Shown here: positions 42,405-51,447 of the stretch, in pieces
Position numbering within the stretch: the first letter of the stretch is position 1
How the letters are laid out: every line of letters begins with the position of its first letter
Program-made: the position numbers and the translations under genes
The notes under the pieces: model-generated
What the model saw: only the letters and a program-made list of their open reading frames with translations
Databases searched by the model: none
What the model was told of the DNA's origin: nothing
NCBI RefSeq assembly: GCF_029892965.1
Contig: NZ_JARXWN010000008.1
Location: 62,001 to 126,000 of the forward strand
Length of the DNA stretch: 64,000 nt
Reading direction: 5' to 3'
From: Dysgonomonas sp. PF1-14
GTDB lineage: Bacteria; Bacteroidota; Bacteroidia; Bacteroidales; Dysgonomonadaceae

Positions 42405-43451
42405 ATGAAACAACTATTTAAAATTTTTGCATGCCTGGTGTTTTTGGTGGCATGTGTTGTGGCAATGTTCGGGGAACCTGCTGGAGCTGCTGGTATGTTG
42501 ATAGCTGCACCTCCTGTTGTGCTGGATACTCAGCAAATCGTTTTCCTGCGATCACTCAAGGAAGAGTATCAGGCAATTGATACCTGGCTGAGTGAGGCTG
42601 AAGATTTAAGTTCCTTTGTAGTGGATGGTCAGACGCTGGTATTTCCTGAAGGAGGAGAAGATCCTGCTGTATATAAAAACAGAACGACTGATATCGATAG
42701 TGTTGAACCGAATGAAGATACACATAAGGTTTCTTTGGATGTGTATGACAGCCAGAACTACAAGCTTAGAAATATCTATCTACATGCTTTGCCGTTTGAT
42801 AAAATACAATTCTATACCCGTAAATCAGCGAATTCGATAATAAAACAAGAAATCGCTGATGCTGCCTATGCTTTTTCACCACTCAAGGCTCAGCGTAAAT
42901 GTATAGTAATGGGTACAACAGGAATAACAGCTCCGAGTACAACCGCTGTTGCACGTGATGGCTTTAAAGTCCTGACGCTTGATGATATTGTGGCTTTGGC
43001 TCGTGCCTGTGACAAAGAAGAATTTCCTCAAGATGGTCGTAACCTGGTATTGCCTTCTGATATGTGGTGGGATTTGGTCAACAACAATAAAGTGCTTAGT
43101 GGTCAATTGGAGCGTGTGCCATTGAACGGTGTCATCAAACCTCTTATTGTCGAGTATTACGGATTCAAAATACATAAATCACTGCAAAATCTCGGTATAG
43201 GATACGATTTGGTCGCTAAAGAGAAAGCAGCTCAGGGTACTATTATCACCGATGATGTGGTTCCATGCGGTTTCGTATTTGTCAAAGAAATGGTCTTCCA
43301 TGCCGGTGGTTTGTTTGAAATGTTCAGAAAAGTGAAGAATCAAAATACATCAGGACGTGCTGAAGAATTCGGTTTTCAACATCGATTCAAAGCGGATCAT
43401 CAAATGAAGGATCAACGCTATTCAGCCCTGCTGTATATGAGTAAAGCATAA
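42405..43451 (+). CDS. Major capsid protein (Mu gpT-like) with signal-like N-terminus
   Basis: 348 residues placed after the protease. From ~40 onward it reads as an HK97-fold capsid protein (QQIVFLRSLKEEYQAID, LQVDGQTL-type loops, C-terminal FGFQHRFKADHQMKDQRYSALLYMSKA). The first ~35 residues are odd: a Lys-led hydrophobic stretch (FKIFACLVFLVACVVAMFG) like a signal peptide, followed by AGAAGML. It is probably removed by the prohead protease. ATG 42405 is the only good start. Confidence 0.78.
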   Translation: MKQLFKIFACLVFLVACVVAMFGEPAGAAGMLIAAPPVVLDTQQIVFLRSLKEEYQAIDTWLSEAEDLSSFVVDGQTLVFPEGGEDPAVYKNRTTDIDSVEPNEDTHKVSLDVYDSQNYKLRNIYLHALPFDKIQFYTRKSANSIIKQEIADAAYAFSPLKAQRKCIVMGTTGITAPSTTAVARDGFKVLTLDDIVALARACDKEEFPQDGRNLVLPSDMWWDLVNNNKVLSGQLERVPLNGVIKPLIVEYYGFKIHKSLQNLGIGYDLVAKEKAAQGTIITDDVVPCGFVFVKEMVFHAGGLFEMFRKVKNQNTSGRAEEFGFQHRFKADHQMKDQRYSALLYMSKA

Positions 43452-43519
43452 ATATTGATTTTAGTTTGGTTTTTAGACTGGGGTGAGCCATAGCACCCCG
43501 GTTTATTTAGACAAAGGAA

Positions 43520-44023
43520 ATGAAGCGAAGCAAGATATATAAACCACTGAGAGACCAGGCAATCGTTGGAATGCCTTACCTCCAGTTCCGGGATTTGCAA
43601 AAAGGGCAAATGAGTAAGCCCAGGGAGAACTATCCCATACCCTTGCCGGCTTTATTTATCGAGATTGGAGATGTGCGTTTCAGTAATTTACTGGAGCATC
43701 AGCAAAAAGGAGATGTTATAATCAGCATGTATCTATACATGGATATGGTAACAGACAGCTTCGATACTGCTGAACTGGAAAATGAAACGATTGAACTACT
43801 GGATTACATGGATGATGTATTTCAAACATTCGAAGGGTTCGCGGTTCCCGGTCTCACTCCTTTGGTTCGCCAAACAGAATACCGGCCACAATATGGTGCC
43901 AGGTTTATAATGTTCCGGGTTGACTTTACAACCACACTAGATAGTGGTAAGGTAAATAACAATACGATTATTGATAAGCCAGAACCGGAAATAACAAATA
44001 ATTCAAAAGGATATAAATTTTAA
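43520..44023 (+). CDS. Head-tail completion/tail-terminator-like protein
   Basis: 167 residues with an alpha/beta pattern (PALFIEIGDVRFSNLLEHQQKGDVIISMYLYMD, FIMFRVDFTTTLD) suggestive of tail-terminator or neck proteins in Mu-like phages. Assigned mainly by position. Confidence 0.5.
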   Translation: MKRSKIYKPLRDQAIVGMPYLQFRDLQKGQMSKPRENYPIPLPALFIEIGDVRFSNLLEHQQKGDVIISMYLYMDMVTDSFDTAELENETIELLDYMDDVFQTFEGFAVPGLTPLVRQTEYRPQYGARFIMFRVDFTTTLDSGKVNNNTIIDKPEPEITNNSKGYKF

Positions 44024-44027
44024 CAAC

Positions 44028-44444
44028 ATGTCAAGAGGTTTAAGAAATAACAATCCATTAAACATCAGGATTAATAGCGATAAGTTTCAAGGTGAGATTA
44101 TCCCATCCAGGGATAAAGCTTTTAAACAATTCGAATCCATGGCATATGGATATAGAGCAGCTTTTGTAACGCTGGGTACTTATCTCTCAAAATATGGTAG
44201 AAATACTATAAGAAAGATAATAACAGCCTGGGCTCCTCCTGAAGACAATAACGACACAATTGCATACATCAATGCAGTATCAAAATATTCCGGCATTTCA
44301 CCGGATCATGTATTGACTGCTCAGGATGGTGTTCTATATAAGTTGATTGTTGCTGAGATGTCAAGGGTTGAAAATGGGCAAAGAGCTCAATTTGTAGATG
44401 TTGAAGCCGGATTCAAGCTTCAAAATAAGATAACAGGAAAGTAA
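44028..44444 (+). CDS. Phage lysozyme-like protein (P5/transglycosylase type)
   Basis: 138 residues. RGLRNNNPLNIRINSDKFQGE and RDKAFKQFESMAYGYRAAFVTLGTYL form the signature of structural-protein-P5-like peptidoglycan lyases. As there is no other endolysin and it precedes the spanin-like genes, it is the likely endolysin. Confidence 0.72.
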   Translation: MSRGLRNNNPLNIRINSDKFQGEIIPSRDKAFKQFESMAYGYRAAFVTLGTYLSKYGRNTIRKIITAWAPPEDNNDTIAYINAVSKYSGISPDHVLTAQDGVLYKLIVAEMSRVENGQRAQFVDVEAGFKLQNKITGK

Positions 44445-44873
44445 ATGATCATGGAGCAATACATATCTGAAGCGGTGATGCTTATCCTTGGGGCTTTTTT
44501 AGGGTGGCTTCCTAACCGAAAGAAACAAAAGGTCGATACCAAGCAAATAGAGGTCGATGTACTGGAGAAGTCACTGCAAGTCCTGGATAAAAATGTAGTT
44601 CAGCCATTGCTCAAAAATATGGAATTGCTCCAGGAAGAAAATGCTTCTATTAGTCAACAATTAAAAGTTCTAAAAAATGCAATTAACAAAATGTATAAGT
44701 GTCGTACTCTTGATGCTTGCCCTATTCGGATCGAGTTGCAAAAGTCAGAAGGAGGTGATCGAAAAGGAAACTCTAACCGACCGCCGGCTTACCGACCAAG
44801 AGATTCAACGAATAGAGAAGGAAGTGAAAGTGGTGACGACTCCTCAGACGACAGCGATAGTAACGCTCAGTGA
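44445..44873 (+). CDS. Small membrane lysis protein (i-spanin/holin-like)
   Basis: 142 residues: N-terminal membrane helix (~8-22), then a coiled coil (~35-85), then an acidic, Ser/Asp-rich tail (DDSSDDSDSNAQ). This is an i-spanin-like layout. The last ~65 codons overlap the lipoprotein gene in another frame, so the odd acidic tail is probably a by-product of that overlap. Confidence 0.6.
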   Translation: MIMEQYISEAVMLILGAFLGWLPNRKKQKVDTKQIEVDVLEKSLQVLDKNVVQPLLKNMELLQEENASISQQLKVLKNAINKMYKCRTLDACPIRIELQKSEGGDRKGNSNRPPAYRPRDSTNREGSESGDDSSDDSDSNAQ

Positions 44874-45222
44874 GAAAGAAATAATCGATCTGCCTGTTGG
44901 TGCCAGCTACCAAGCCAAAGATGGAAATGCAACAGGAACCATCAAGAAAACGGATAAAGGAATAGAATTTACTGCGAACTGTGACAGTCTCAATCTCTTG
45001 ATTGAACAATTAACAAAAGAGGTGTATCGCTATAAATCGGATAGCACGGCACTTGTAACAAAACTGAATCAGCAACAAACGATTGAAGTCAACAGGCTCA
45101 CACGTTCGCAGTTGTTTCAAATATGGGGATTTCGCCTCCTGATAGCAATAGCGATAATATTAACATTCAAAAAGTTCAATATATGGCAACTGATAATAAA
45201 AGTAATAAAGAAACTACTGTAA
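44677..45222 (+). CDS. u-spanin-like lipoprotein
   Basis: 181 residues. Lipobox LFGSSC (Cys ~21) at the N-terminus and a membrane helix (~150-167, WGFRLLIAIAIILTF) near the C-terminus, joined by a ~125-residue periplasmic span. One protein tethered to both membranes is the definition of a unimolecular spanin. It starts inside the previous gene (197-bp overlap) in the +1 frame. Confidence 0.65.
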   Translation: MQLTKCISVVLLMLALFGSSCKSQKEVIEKETLTDRRLTDQEIQRIEKEVKVVTTPQTTAIVTLSEKEIIDLPVGASYQAKDGNATGTIKKTDKGIEFTANCDSLNLLIEQLTKEVYRYKSDSTALVTKLNQQQTIEVNRLTRSQLFQIWGFRLLIAIAIILTFKKFNIWQLIIKVIKKLL

Positions 45223-45785
45223 AACCCGGAAAGGATCCAGTAGAGAAAAAGCCTGAGAAAGTAGAAGTAACTCCAGGTGATGGAAAACCGGCTGAAGGTT
45301 CGCAAAGTGGAGCCATTGAAGTTCCAGTGGTTGTAGAGCCCACTGCTGAGCAAAAGGCTGAGATGATTCGTATAACTGAGGTGTTGCGAATTGCCTACGA
45401 AGGCAAAGGATCATTCAAGGATGATATGGATGAAAAAGAAATGTTCGAGCTTCTCGCCGGTAAAACAGATGAGGAGATAGTGGAACTCGTTAAGCCTTAT
45501 TTCATCTTCGCAGATGGTTCGGAGGACAATATAGATTCGGATGATGAAACTCCTGAAGATAAAAACCAAGAGTTGGATCAGGCAAAAAATTTGGTAGATG
45601 CTATCAAAGAAGTAACTGGAGGTGATAAAGCCAAATTCAAAGAAAAGGCTGATGAGCTGATGAAAGCTCAAAGCCTGAAAGAAATCTGGCGATGCCCTGT
45701 TAAGGGTTACTGGTTTAGCCGAAAGGACTATGCTGAAAACTACAAGCGTGAAAATGAGTGTTCCCTGGAGCACTATAAAAAATAA
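45183..45785 (+). CDS. Phage protein of unknown function, acidic
   Basis: 200 residues from ATG 45183, chosen because upstream codons lie wholly in the spanin gene. A low-complexity, Lys/Glu/Pro-rich N-terminus is followed by an acidic middle (DGSEDNIDSDDETPED) and a compact C-terminus WRCPVKGYWFSRKDYAENYKREN. Position before the sheath suggests a structural role. Confidence 0.5.
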   Translation: MATDNKSNKETTVKPGKDPVEKKPEKVEVTPGDGKPAEGSQSGAIEVPVVVEPTAEQKAEMIRITEVLRIAYEGKGSFKDDMDEKEMFELLAGKTDEEIVELVKPYFIFADGSEDNIDSDDETPEDKNQELDQAKNLVDAIKEVTGGDKAKFKEKADELMKAQSLKEIWRCPVKGYWFSRKDYAENYKRENECSLEHYKK

Positions 45786-45876
45786 GGTCTCAGACCTTTC
45801 TATTACCTATCTGAGTATTACTGCAATATATAGTTATGATGATAAAAGATAGTACAAAATTAAACTTTTAGATAAA

Positions 45877-47037
45877 ATGGGATTACCTGATATAGAAATA
45901 GAATTAGTCCGGGACGGTTTAGGACTGGTTGCTGAGACAAACGACAATACATGTGGTATTGTTCTTTCGGGTGCTGCTGTTCAGGATAAACTTGAATTAA
46001 ATAAAGCCTATGCCATATACAGTACGGATGGTGCTAAAAAATATGGCATCGAACCTGAAGGTGATAATGCTGCTGCATACAGGCACATCTCTGAGTTTTA
46101 TGCAGTAGCCGGTACCGGGAAGAAACTTTGGATACTGATGGCTGAACAGGCTGCAAAACTTTCAGACCTGGTTAATACAGACAAACCCATTTGCCCGGCT
46201 AAAGTTCTTTTGAATAAAGCCGGTGGTGAGATTGTCGCCCTGGGGCTGACAACCGGCACCGATGCTGGTGAAGTGTTAGACGGCTTGGATAGCGAGGTGT
46301 ATTTAGCTATGACAAAGGCTCAGGTACTAGCAGATGCCTTTCAAAAAAAGATCATGCCTTTTGTTACAGTTATTGAAGGTCGCAAATTTGAAGGGGATGC
46401 CGATGCCCTGAGAGACCTGAAGACAGAAAGCAAATACCGCAATGCTATTGCCCTATGCTCAACACAAACGGATGGATCGGCATCAGTGGGCTTGGTTCTC
46501 GGTCGTATAGCAGCCATACCGGTGCAACGCAAAATATCCCGTGTCAAAAATGGAGCTCTTCCTATCGACTTCGGATATCTGAGCGATGGCATCCTGGTTG
46601 ATGAAGACCGGGAAGATCTGGGTACGATCCACGACAAACGCTTTATCATCTTCAGGAAGTTTCCGAATAAGTCCGGATTCTTTTTCAATGGGGATTTTAC
46701 AGCAACATCAGCTACTGATGACTTGAATATCATCGCCCGGATCCGAACCATTGACAAAGCTACAAAGATAGCTTACAATACTTATGTAGAGGACTTGGAT
46801 GATGATGTGGAAGTGAACGATGACGGGACACTTCATCCTTCAGTAGCCGCTTATCTCAAGAAAAAAATAGAGGATCAGGTAAACAATGCCATGGACGGCG
46901 AAATATCCAATTTCGTGGCTACTATCGATACCTCTATCGATGTGCTTGCCGGTAATGCACAAAAGATATACCTGGATATTACGCCAAAAGGTTATCTGAG
47001 TGCTATTCGTGTGGTTCTTGGTTTCAAGAATGAGTAA
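45877..47037 (+). CDS. Contractile tail sheath protein (DUF2586-like)
   Basis: 386 residues with sheath-like features: an N-terminal Gly/Leu-rich start (GLPDIEIELVRDGLGLV), a conserved YGIEPEGDNAAAYRHISEFYAVAG, and a C-terminal DITPKGYLSAIRVVLGF strand. It corresponds to Mu gpL. Contraction drives the tube into the host envelope. Confidence 0.75.
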   Translation: MGLPDIEIELVRDGLGLVAETNDNTCGIVLSGAAVQDKLELNKAYAIYSTDGAKKYGIEPEGDNAAAYRHISEFYAVAGTGKKLWILMAEQAAKLSDLVNTDKPICPAKVLLNKAGGEIVALGLTTGTDAGEVLDGLDSEVYLAMTKAQVLADAFQKKIMPFVTVIEGRKFEGDADALRDLKTESKYRNAIALCSTQTDGSASVGLVLGRIAAIPVQRKISRVKNGALPIDFGYLSDGILVDEDREDLGTIHDKRFIIFRKFPNKSGFFFNGDFTATSATDDLNIIARIRTIDKATKIAYNTYVEDLDDDVEVNDDGTLHPSVAAYLKKKIEDQVNNAMDGEISNFVATIDTSIDVLAGNAQKIYLDITPKGYLSAIRVVLGFKNE

Positions 47038-47058
47038 TTAACTATAAAATTAAAACAG

Positions 47059-47481
47059 ATGGCATACAGTTGGTCTGAATACAGATGCTACATGGGTGGT
47101 CGGTTCGTTACCGGGATACGGGGATTCAAATACAAAAAATCCCGTGAGATTGAGGGCATCTATGCTGAAGGGGATGAGTATGTAGATGTCGGTTTTGGGA
47201 ACAAAGCCAATGAAAGTGAAATAACGATGCTTCAGAATGAGCTGGAGGCAATTATTTCATCATCGCCTAAAAAGGATCCGTTCAGGTTACCGCCTATAAC
47301 CATTGTACACTCTTATATCCCTATACATGGAGAAGGACGTATCATCGTAGATGTATGTTCCGGAATCTATTTCAAAGAGATAGAAAAAGCAATGGAGCAG
47401 GGTAAAACCTTTATGGAGATCACAACCCCTCTTTTTGTAAAGAAAATCGAATACGATACAACAAACCCTTTTAATAATTAA
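47059..47481 (+). CDS. Tail tube-like protein
   Basis: 140 residues; beta-rich (YRCYMGGRFVTGIRGFKYKKSREIEGIYAEGDEYVDVGFG). Its place directly after the sheath and before the tail chaperone is that of the tube protein (Mu gpM position). Confidence 0.65.
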   Translation: MAYSWSEYRCYMGGRFVTGIRGFKYKKSREIEGIYAEGDEYVDVGFGNKANESEITMLQNELEAIISSSPKKDPFRLPPITIVHSYIPIHGEGRIIVDVCSGIYFKEIEKAMEQGKTFMEITTPLFVKKIEYDTTNPFNN

Positions 47482-47486
47482 AAGCT

Positions 47487-47867
47487 ATGGCAGAAGAAAA
47501 AGCAAAACTAATCGGAGAAGTCGAACAGGCTCAGATTGATACTTGGAAAAAGGATCCCAAATGTTTGGGAGTAGTAGGAATCATTGTCGGTGGGCATATT
47601 GCCTATGTCAAACGCCCGGATCGCAATGTGGTAAGCTATGCACTTTCTCAGATGTCGTTCTCTATGACTCCTTCCAACGATTCACTGGAGCAGGCTAAAA
47701 TAGAAATGAGCCTGGGCAAAATGTACAAGCAGGGTGAAGCCGTACTGGTTCATTGCTGGCTTGGTGGCTCGGAGGAGATTCGCTCAAACAATAAACTTTG
47801 GACGGGTGCCTGTATGAAAGCCGGTGAGCTGGTAGAGTATGAGGAGGCTGAACTAAAAAACTTCTAA
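47487..47867 (+). CDS. Tail assembly chaperone (zero-frame product)
   Basis: 126 residues (MAEEKAKLIGEVEQAQIDTWKKDPK...). The gene ends in CTA AAA AAC TTC TAA, containing a -1 slippery heptamer three codons before the stop. Directly upstream of the tape-measure gene, as in lambda G/GT and Mu gp41/42. Confidence 0.8.
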   Translation: MAEEKAKLIGEVEQAQIDTWKKDPKCLGVVGIIVGGHIAYVKRPDRNVVSYALSQMSFSMTPSNDSLEQAKIEMSLGKMYKQGEAVLVHCWLGGSEEIRSNNKLWTGACMKAGELVEYEEAELKNF

Positions 47868-48031
47868 GCGAAGCAGAACGAAATGTAGAAAGCAACTGGG
47901 TAGGCTTATTAACCACCCAAATGGAATACTACCTGGGATATTCTGTTTCGCATCTATCAGACAGGGAGTGGGCATATAAAATAAAACAGCTGGAGCACGT
48001 CCGGAAAAAGGAACAAGAAGCAAGTAAGTAA
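47487..48031 (+). CDS. Tail assembly chaperone, -1 frameshift product
   Basis: Slippage at A AAA AAC (47855-47861) shifts into a frame that stays open to a TAA at 48029-48031, adding LLSEAERNVESNWVG and ~40 more residues for a 181-residue product. The extension ends overlapping the tape-measure ATG. A TGGGTAGG/CCACCCA hairpin lies at 47897-47919, farther than the usual spacer. Confidence 0.75.
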
Positions 48032-49818
48032 TGAACAACGTTGTAGAATATTTATTGAGAGCCAGGGATATGCTATCACCCGTTTTTGCTCAGGCGAGCA
48101 GGAACGCTAATACGGTGAACAGGCAGATCCAGCAGATCAATAATACTCAGCAACGCTCAACCGGAACCATCGAACGCATGCAGAACGCTTTGCGATATCT
48201 ACAAGAGCGTAGATCCAGGGCATTCGATGAAAGGCATATCGGTCGGTATAATGTAGCGATCCGGAATATGCAAAGGGAGCTGGAGCGATTGAATAATTTA
48301 CCTCCTGCTACTTTTATGCAACGGATGCAGGAAGCCAATGGCAGTGCAAGTTCCTTGCTGGGGCAATTTAAGGGGATTATTGCCACAGTCGGAGCATTCA
48401 AAGGTGTTCAAACTATTTTGTCACTGGCTACAAGCCTGGAAAAATCAACTATTGCTTTTGAGGTATTGCTTGGAAGTTCGGAGAAAGCAAAGGTTATGCT
48501 CGATGGTATCAATAAGTTCGCTAATGCAACACCTTTCGAATCTGAAGGATTGATAGAGAATGCCAAAATGATGCTTGCTTTTGGTACTTCAGCAGAAAAA
48601 ATATTGCCTCGACTCAAGATGCTGGGTGATGTAGCCATGGGAGACCAAAACAAGATGAATTCACTGGCTTTGGTAATGTCCCAGGTATCCAGCCTCGGAA
48701 AAATGCAAGGGAATGATAAGATCCAGTTTATCAATGCCGGATTTAATCCACTTGCTGAAATGGTGAAAATGACAGGCAAAAGCATGGCATACTTTGAGGA
48801 TCAGCTATCGAAAGGTAACATATCTATCAAGATGGTAGAAGATGCTTTAATACACGCCACTAGCGAGGGCGGACAGTTCTTTGGAATGATGGAAAAGATG
48901 AGCCAGACTACCAGTGGGAAGTTTGCAACACTGACAGGAACCCTGAAGCAAACAGGAGCCGAGATCGGTTTGAAATTATTGCCTTATGCAAATCAGCTGA
49001 TCGACTTCCTGATGCCGATGGTTGACTGGCTTGGTCGCAATGCTGATATGATCCTGCAACTCACAGCTGTTGGATTAGGGGCGGTACTCGCATTCAAGCT
49101 TATTGTCGGTGCGATTAAGTTGTGGACGATTGCCCAGGCGATCTTGAATGGAACTATGGCATTGAATCCTATCGGGTTGGTTATTGCCGGCATAGCTGCT
49201 TTAGTAGCTGCTATTGTGTATTGTTATAATAAGTTCGATTGGTTCAGAGGTATTGTACACGGTGTATGGGAAACTTTCAAAGCGTTGGTTCAGTTTGTGA
49301 AAGAGGGCGTAATGGTCTATATCAACGGACTGACTGAGATGTTTTCCGGTTTGGGTAAAATCATCAAAGCTGTATTTTCTGCTGACTGGGATGGTATCAA
49401 AGAAGGGGCTACACAAACCATCAACGCCTACAAGAATACAGCAACCGGCATGATCGATGTAGCCAAAAACAATGCTCCTAAAGTAGCCGGGGCTTGGAAA
49501 GAAGGTTACGAGAAAGGTCTTAATTCAGGTGGTATCGATGCTGATAGCTTTTTCGGATCGTTAGGATCATCAGGTTCGGGAACGCCCGGACTCGCTGGAG
49601 CCGGTGGCGGTGGTACCACTCCAACAGACACCATAAAGAATATTGCCGGTGGTGGTTCAAGACCTACCAATATCAATGTTCAGGTAAACAAAGAAATGAT
49701 AGGCTCTATAACCATCAATCCGGTAACAATGTCTGAAGGAACAGACGAGATAACAGAAATAGTCATGCAGGCATTGGCTAAAATATTGAATAGTGCAAAC
49801 AGGATAGCTTTAGAATAA
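48031..49818 (+). CDS. Tail tape-measure protein
   Basis: 595 residues. N-terminal helical/coiled part, a conserved TMP-type segment (TSLEKSTIAFEVLLGSSEKA... MLAFGTSAEKILPRL), and three central hydrophobic helices (~330-410). Short for a tape measure, predicting a short tail. Gly-rich linker near 495-530. Confidence 0.88.
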   Translation: MNNVVEYLLRARDMLSPVFAQASRNANTVNRQIQQINNTQQRSTGTIERMQNALRYLQERRSRAFDERHIGRYNVAIRNMQRELERLNNLPPATFMQRMQEANGSASSLLGQFKGIIATVGAFKGVQTILSLATSLEKSTIAFEVLLGSSEKAKVMLDGINKFANATPFESEGLIENAKMMLAFGTSAEKILPRLKMLGDVAMGDQNKMNSLALVMSQVSSLGKMQGNDKIQFINAGFNPLAEMVKMTGKSMAYFEDQLSKGNISIKMVEDALIHATSEGGQFFGMMEKMSQTTSGKFATLTGTLKQTGAEIGLKLLPYANQLIDFLMPMVDWLGRNADMILQLTAVGLGAVLAFKLIVGAIKLWTIAQAILNGTMALNPIGLVIAGIAALVAAIVYCYNKFDWFRGIVHGVWETFKALVQFVKEGVMVYINGLTEMFSGLGKIIKAVFSADWDGIKEGATQTINAYKNTATGMIDVAKNNAPKVAGAWKEGYEKGLNSGGIDADSFFGSLGSSGSGTPGLAGAGGGGTTPTDTIKNIAGGGSRPTNINVQVNKEMIGSITINPVTMSEGTDEITEIVMQALAKILNSANRIALE

Positions 49819-50453
49819 TGGAACAACAGTATCACTTTAGGGAACATGATTTAATGGAGATATTCAAAAGCGTTTTTGGATATACGGCTCCTCCGTTCCT
49901 GTTTTCCTTACAGAATAAGGTTGAGAATGCGTTGTTCAAAAAATCGAAGACATCTGAAGAGTACGAATTCAACACAACCGGGGAACGCCGAGAATATAAC
50001 ATGCACAGCGTTCCCTTCTATGCCAATAATGCAAACGGCAATGAGATGTTCTTGCCTATCTGGTTGATTCGTCCTGATGGAAGCCGGCTCTTACTTCAAA
50101 ATACAGTTTCGTCCATGGTAGGAACTACTATTATCAAAGAAGAGATAATGGTTAACCGCCAGGGAAGTTTCAAAGAAGAGATATCATTGAGCGACTGGGA
50201 TATGAATGTAAAAGGCTTGATTGTTTCCACGGACTTGGATTATCCGGATGAGATGGTGTACGAACTGGGACAACTTCGAAAGATGGGTACTGCTTTGGGT
50301 ATTGAGAATGCCAGGACTTCGCTCCTGATTGAAGATGATGAGAAGGTGGTGATCAAACGCCTTCGATTTACCGAAATCAAAGGAATGAAGCATATACAGG
50401 CTTTTGAAATGGACTTGATTAGCGATAATACATTCTCCTTAATTATTGAGTGA
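49818..50453 (+). CDS. Tail/baseplate protein (DUF6046-like)
   Basis: 211 residues; ATG overlaps the tape-measure stop. The pattern (LIRPDGSRLLLQNTVSSMVGTTIIKEEIMVNRQGSFKEEISL) fits tail-hub-associated proteins of Bacteroidetes phages; the family name is tentative. Confidence 0.5.
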   Translation: MEQQYHFREHDLMEIFKSVFGYTAPPFLFSLQNKVENALFKKSKTSEEYEFNTTGERREYNMHSVPFYANNANGNEMFLPIWLIRPDGSRLLLQNTVSSMVGTTIIKEEIMVNRQGSFKEEISLSDWDMNVKGLIVSTDLDYPDEMVYELGQLRKMGTALGIENARTSLLIEDDEKVVIKRLRFTEIKGMKHIQAFEMDLISDNTFSLIIE

Positions 50454-50454
50454 T

Positions 50455-51447
50455 ATGTATGTACGATTGACAGGACACTTTGAAATTGTGAGGGCTGATG
50501 GTCGAAAGATCACTTTTACAAGTTGGAACTCTGTGGAGATTGAACTGGATATGTTCAAAATAAATTCTTCGTGTGTGATCCGGATCCCGGCTTCAGCTCG
50601 ACTACAAGCCAAAGGGACAAAAAGTGGTGGATCGGTTCAATCCGCAAAGCAGTTCAATAGAGGAGATAAGATTATTGTTAAGCTGGGATATGACAACCGG
50701 TTGGAGACAGAATTCACCGGTTATATATCCCGTGTGAACTTCACAAGCCCCTGCGAAATAGAATGCGAAGGCTTTGAGTTCCTTTTGCGAAGTCCCTGCG
50801 AAACCAAAACCTGGAAGCAAACCAATATGAAGGAAGTGATCCAGTATATTATTAAGGACACGCCCATCGAGCTGAGTGATGAGATTCCGGATGTGAGTTT
50901 CACAAAGTTTGTGATTCCTGCGAATATGACAAAGCTGGAGGCTTTGCAGATGGTTAAGGATAAATACGGAATGACAATCTTTTTTGATGGCTCTTTGCTC
51001 TATGCCGGTTTAGCTTATGTACCTGATAAGGGAACTGTAAAATATAGACTGGGCTGGAATACGATTAAGGATAATGATCTGAAATATCGGAATGCTGAAG
51101 ATGTAAGCCTGAAGATAAAAGCCGTATGGATCAAACCGGATAATACCAAAATAGAAGCTGAAGTGGGTGATCCTAAAGGAAGCCTGAGAACTCTATTCTT
51201 TTACAATGTATCCAGCAAAAGCGAACTGGAGAAACTGGCAAAAGAAGAAATACAAAAGTATAAGTACTCAGGGTATGAAGGCAAAATTACAACATTTTTA
51301 CAACCATTTGTGAAGCCGGGCATGAAAGGAGAATTACAGGATCCACGATACGATGAGCGAAAGGGAACCTATTACATCACAAAGGTCAAAACAAAAGCAG
51401 ATCGCAATGGCGGTCGTAGAACTGTTGATTTCACACTGAAGTTATGA
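50455..51447 (+). CDS. Baseplate hub protein (Mu gp44 / late-control D-like)
   Basis: 330 residues from ATG 50455. TGYISRVNFTSPCEIECEGFEFLLRS, a central MKEVIQYIIKDTPIELS region, and VTFTLKL-type terminal strands follow the gpD/gp27-like hub fold. It overlaps the spike gene by 4 bases. Confidence 0.72.
   Translation: MYVRLTGHFEIVRADGRKITFTSWNSVEIELDMFKINSSCVIRIPASARLQAKGTKSGGSVQSAKQFNRGDKIIVKLGYDNRLETEFTGYISRVNFTSPCEIECEGFEFLLRSPCETKTWKQTNMKEVIQYIIKDTPIELSDEIPDVSFTKFVIPANMTKLEALQMVKDKYGMTIFFDGSLLYAGLAYVPDKGTVKYRLGWNTIKDNDLKYRNAEDVSLKIKAVWIKPDNTKIEAEVGDPKGSLRTLFFYNVSSKSELEKLAKEEIQKYKYSGYEGKITTFLQPFVKPGMKGELQDPRYDERKGTYYITKVKTKADRNGGRRTVDFTLKL

Noticed and set aside
44672-44678. A AAA AAT heptamer in the membrane lysis gene as a frameshift site
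   Set aside because: The -1 frame stops after two codons and the lipoprotein gene has its own ATG in a different frame, so no useful product results.
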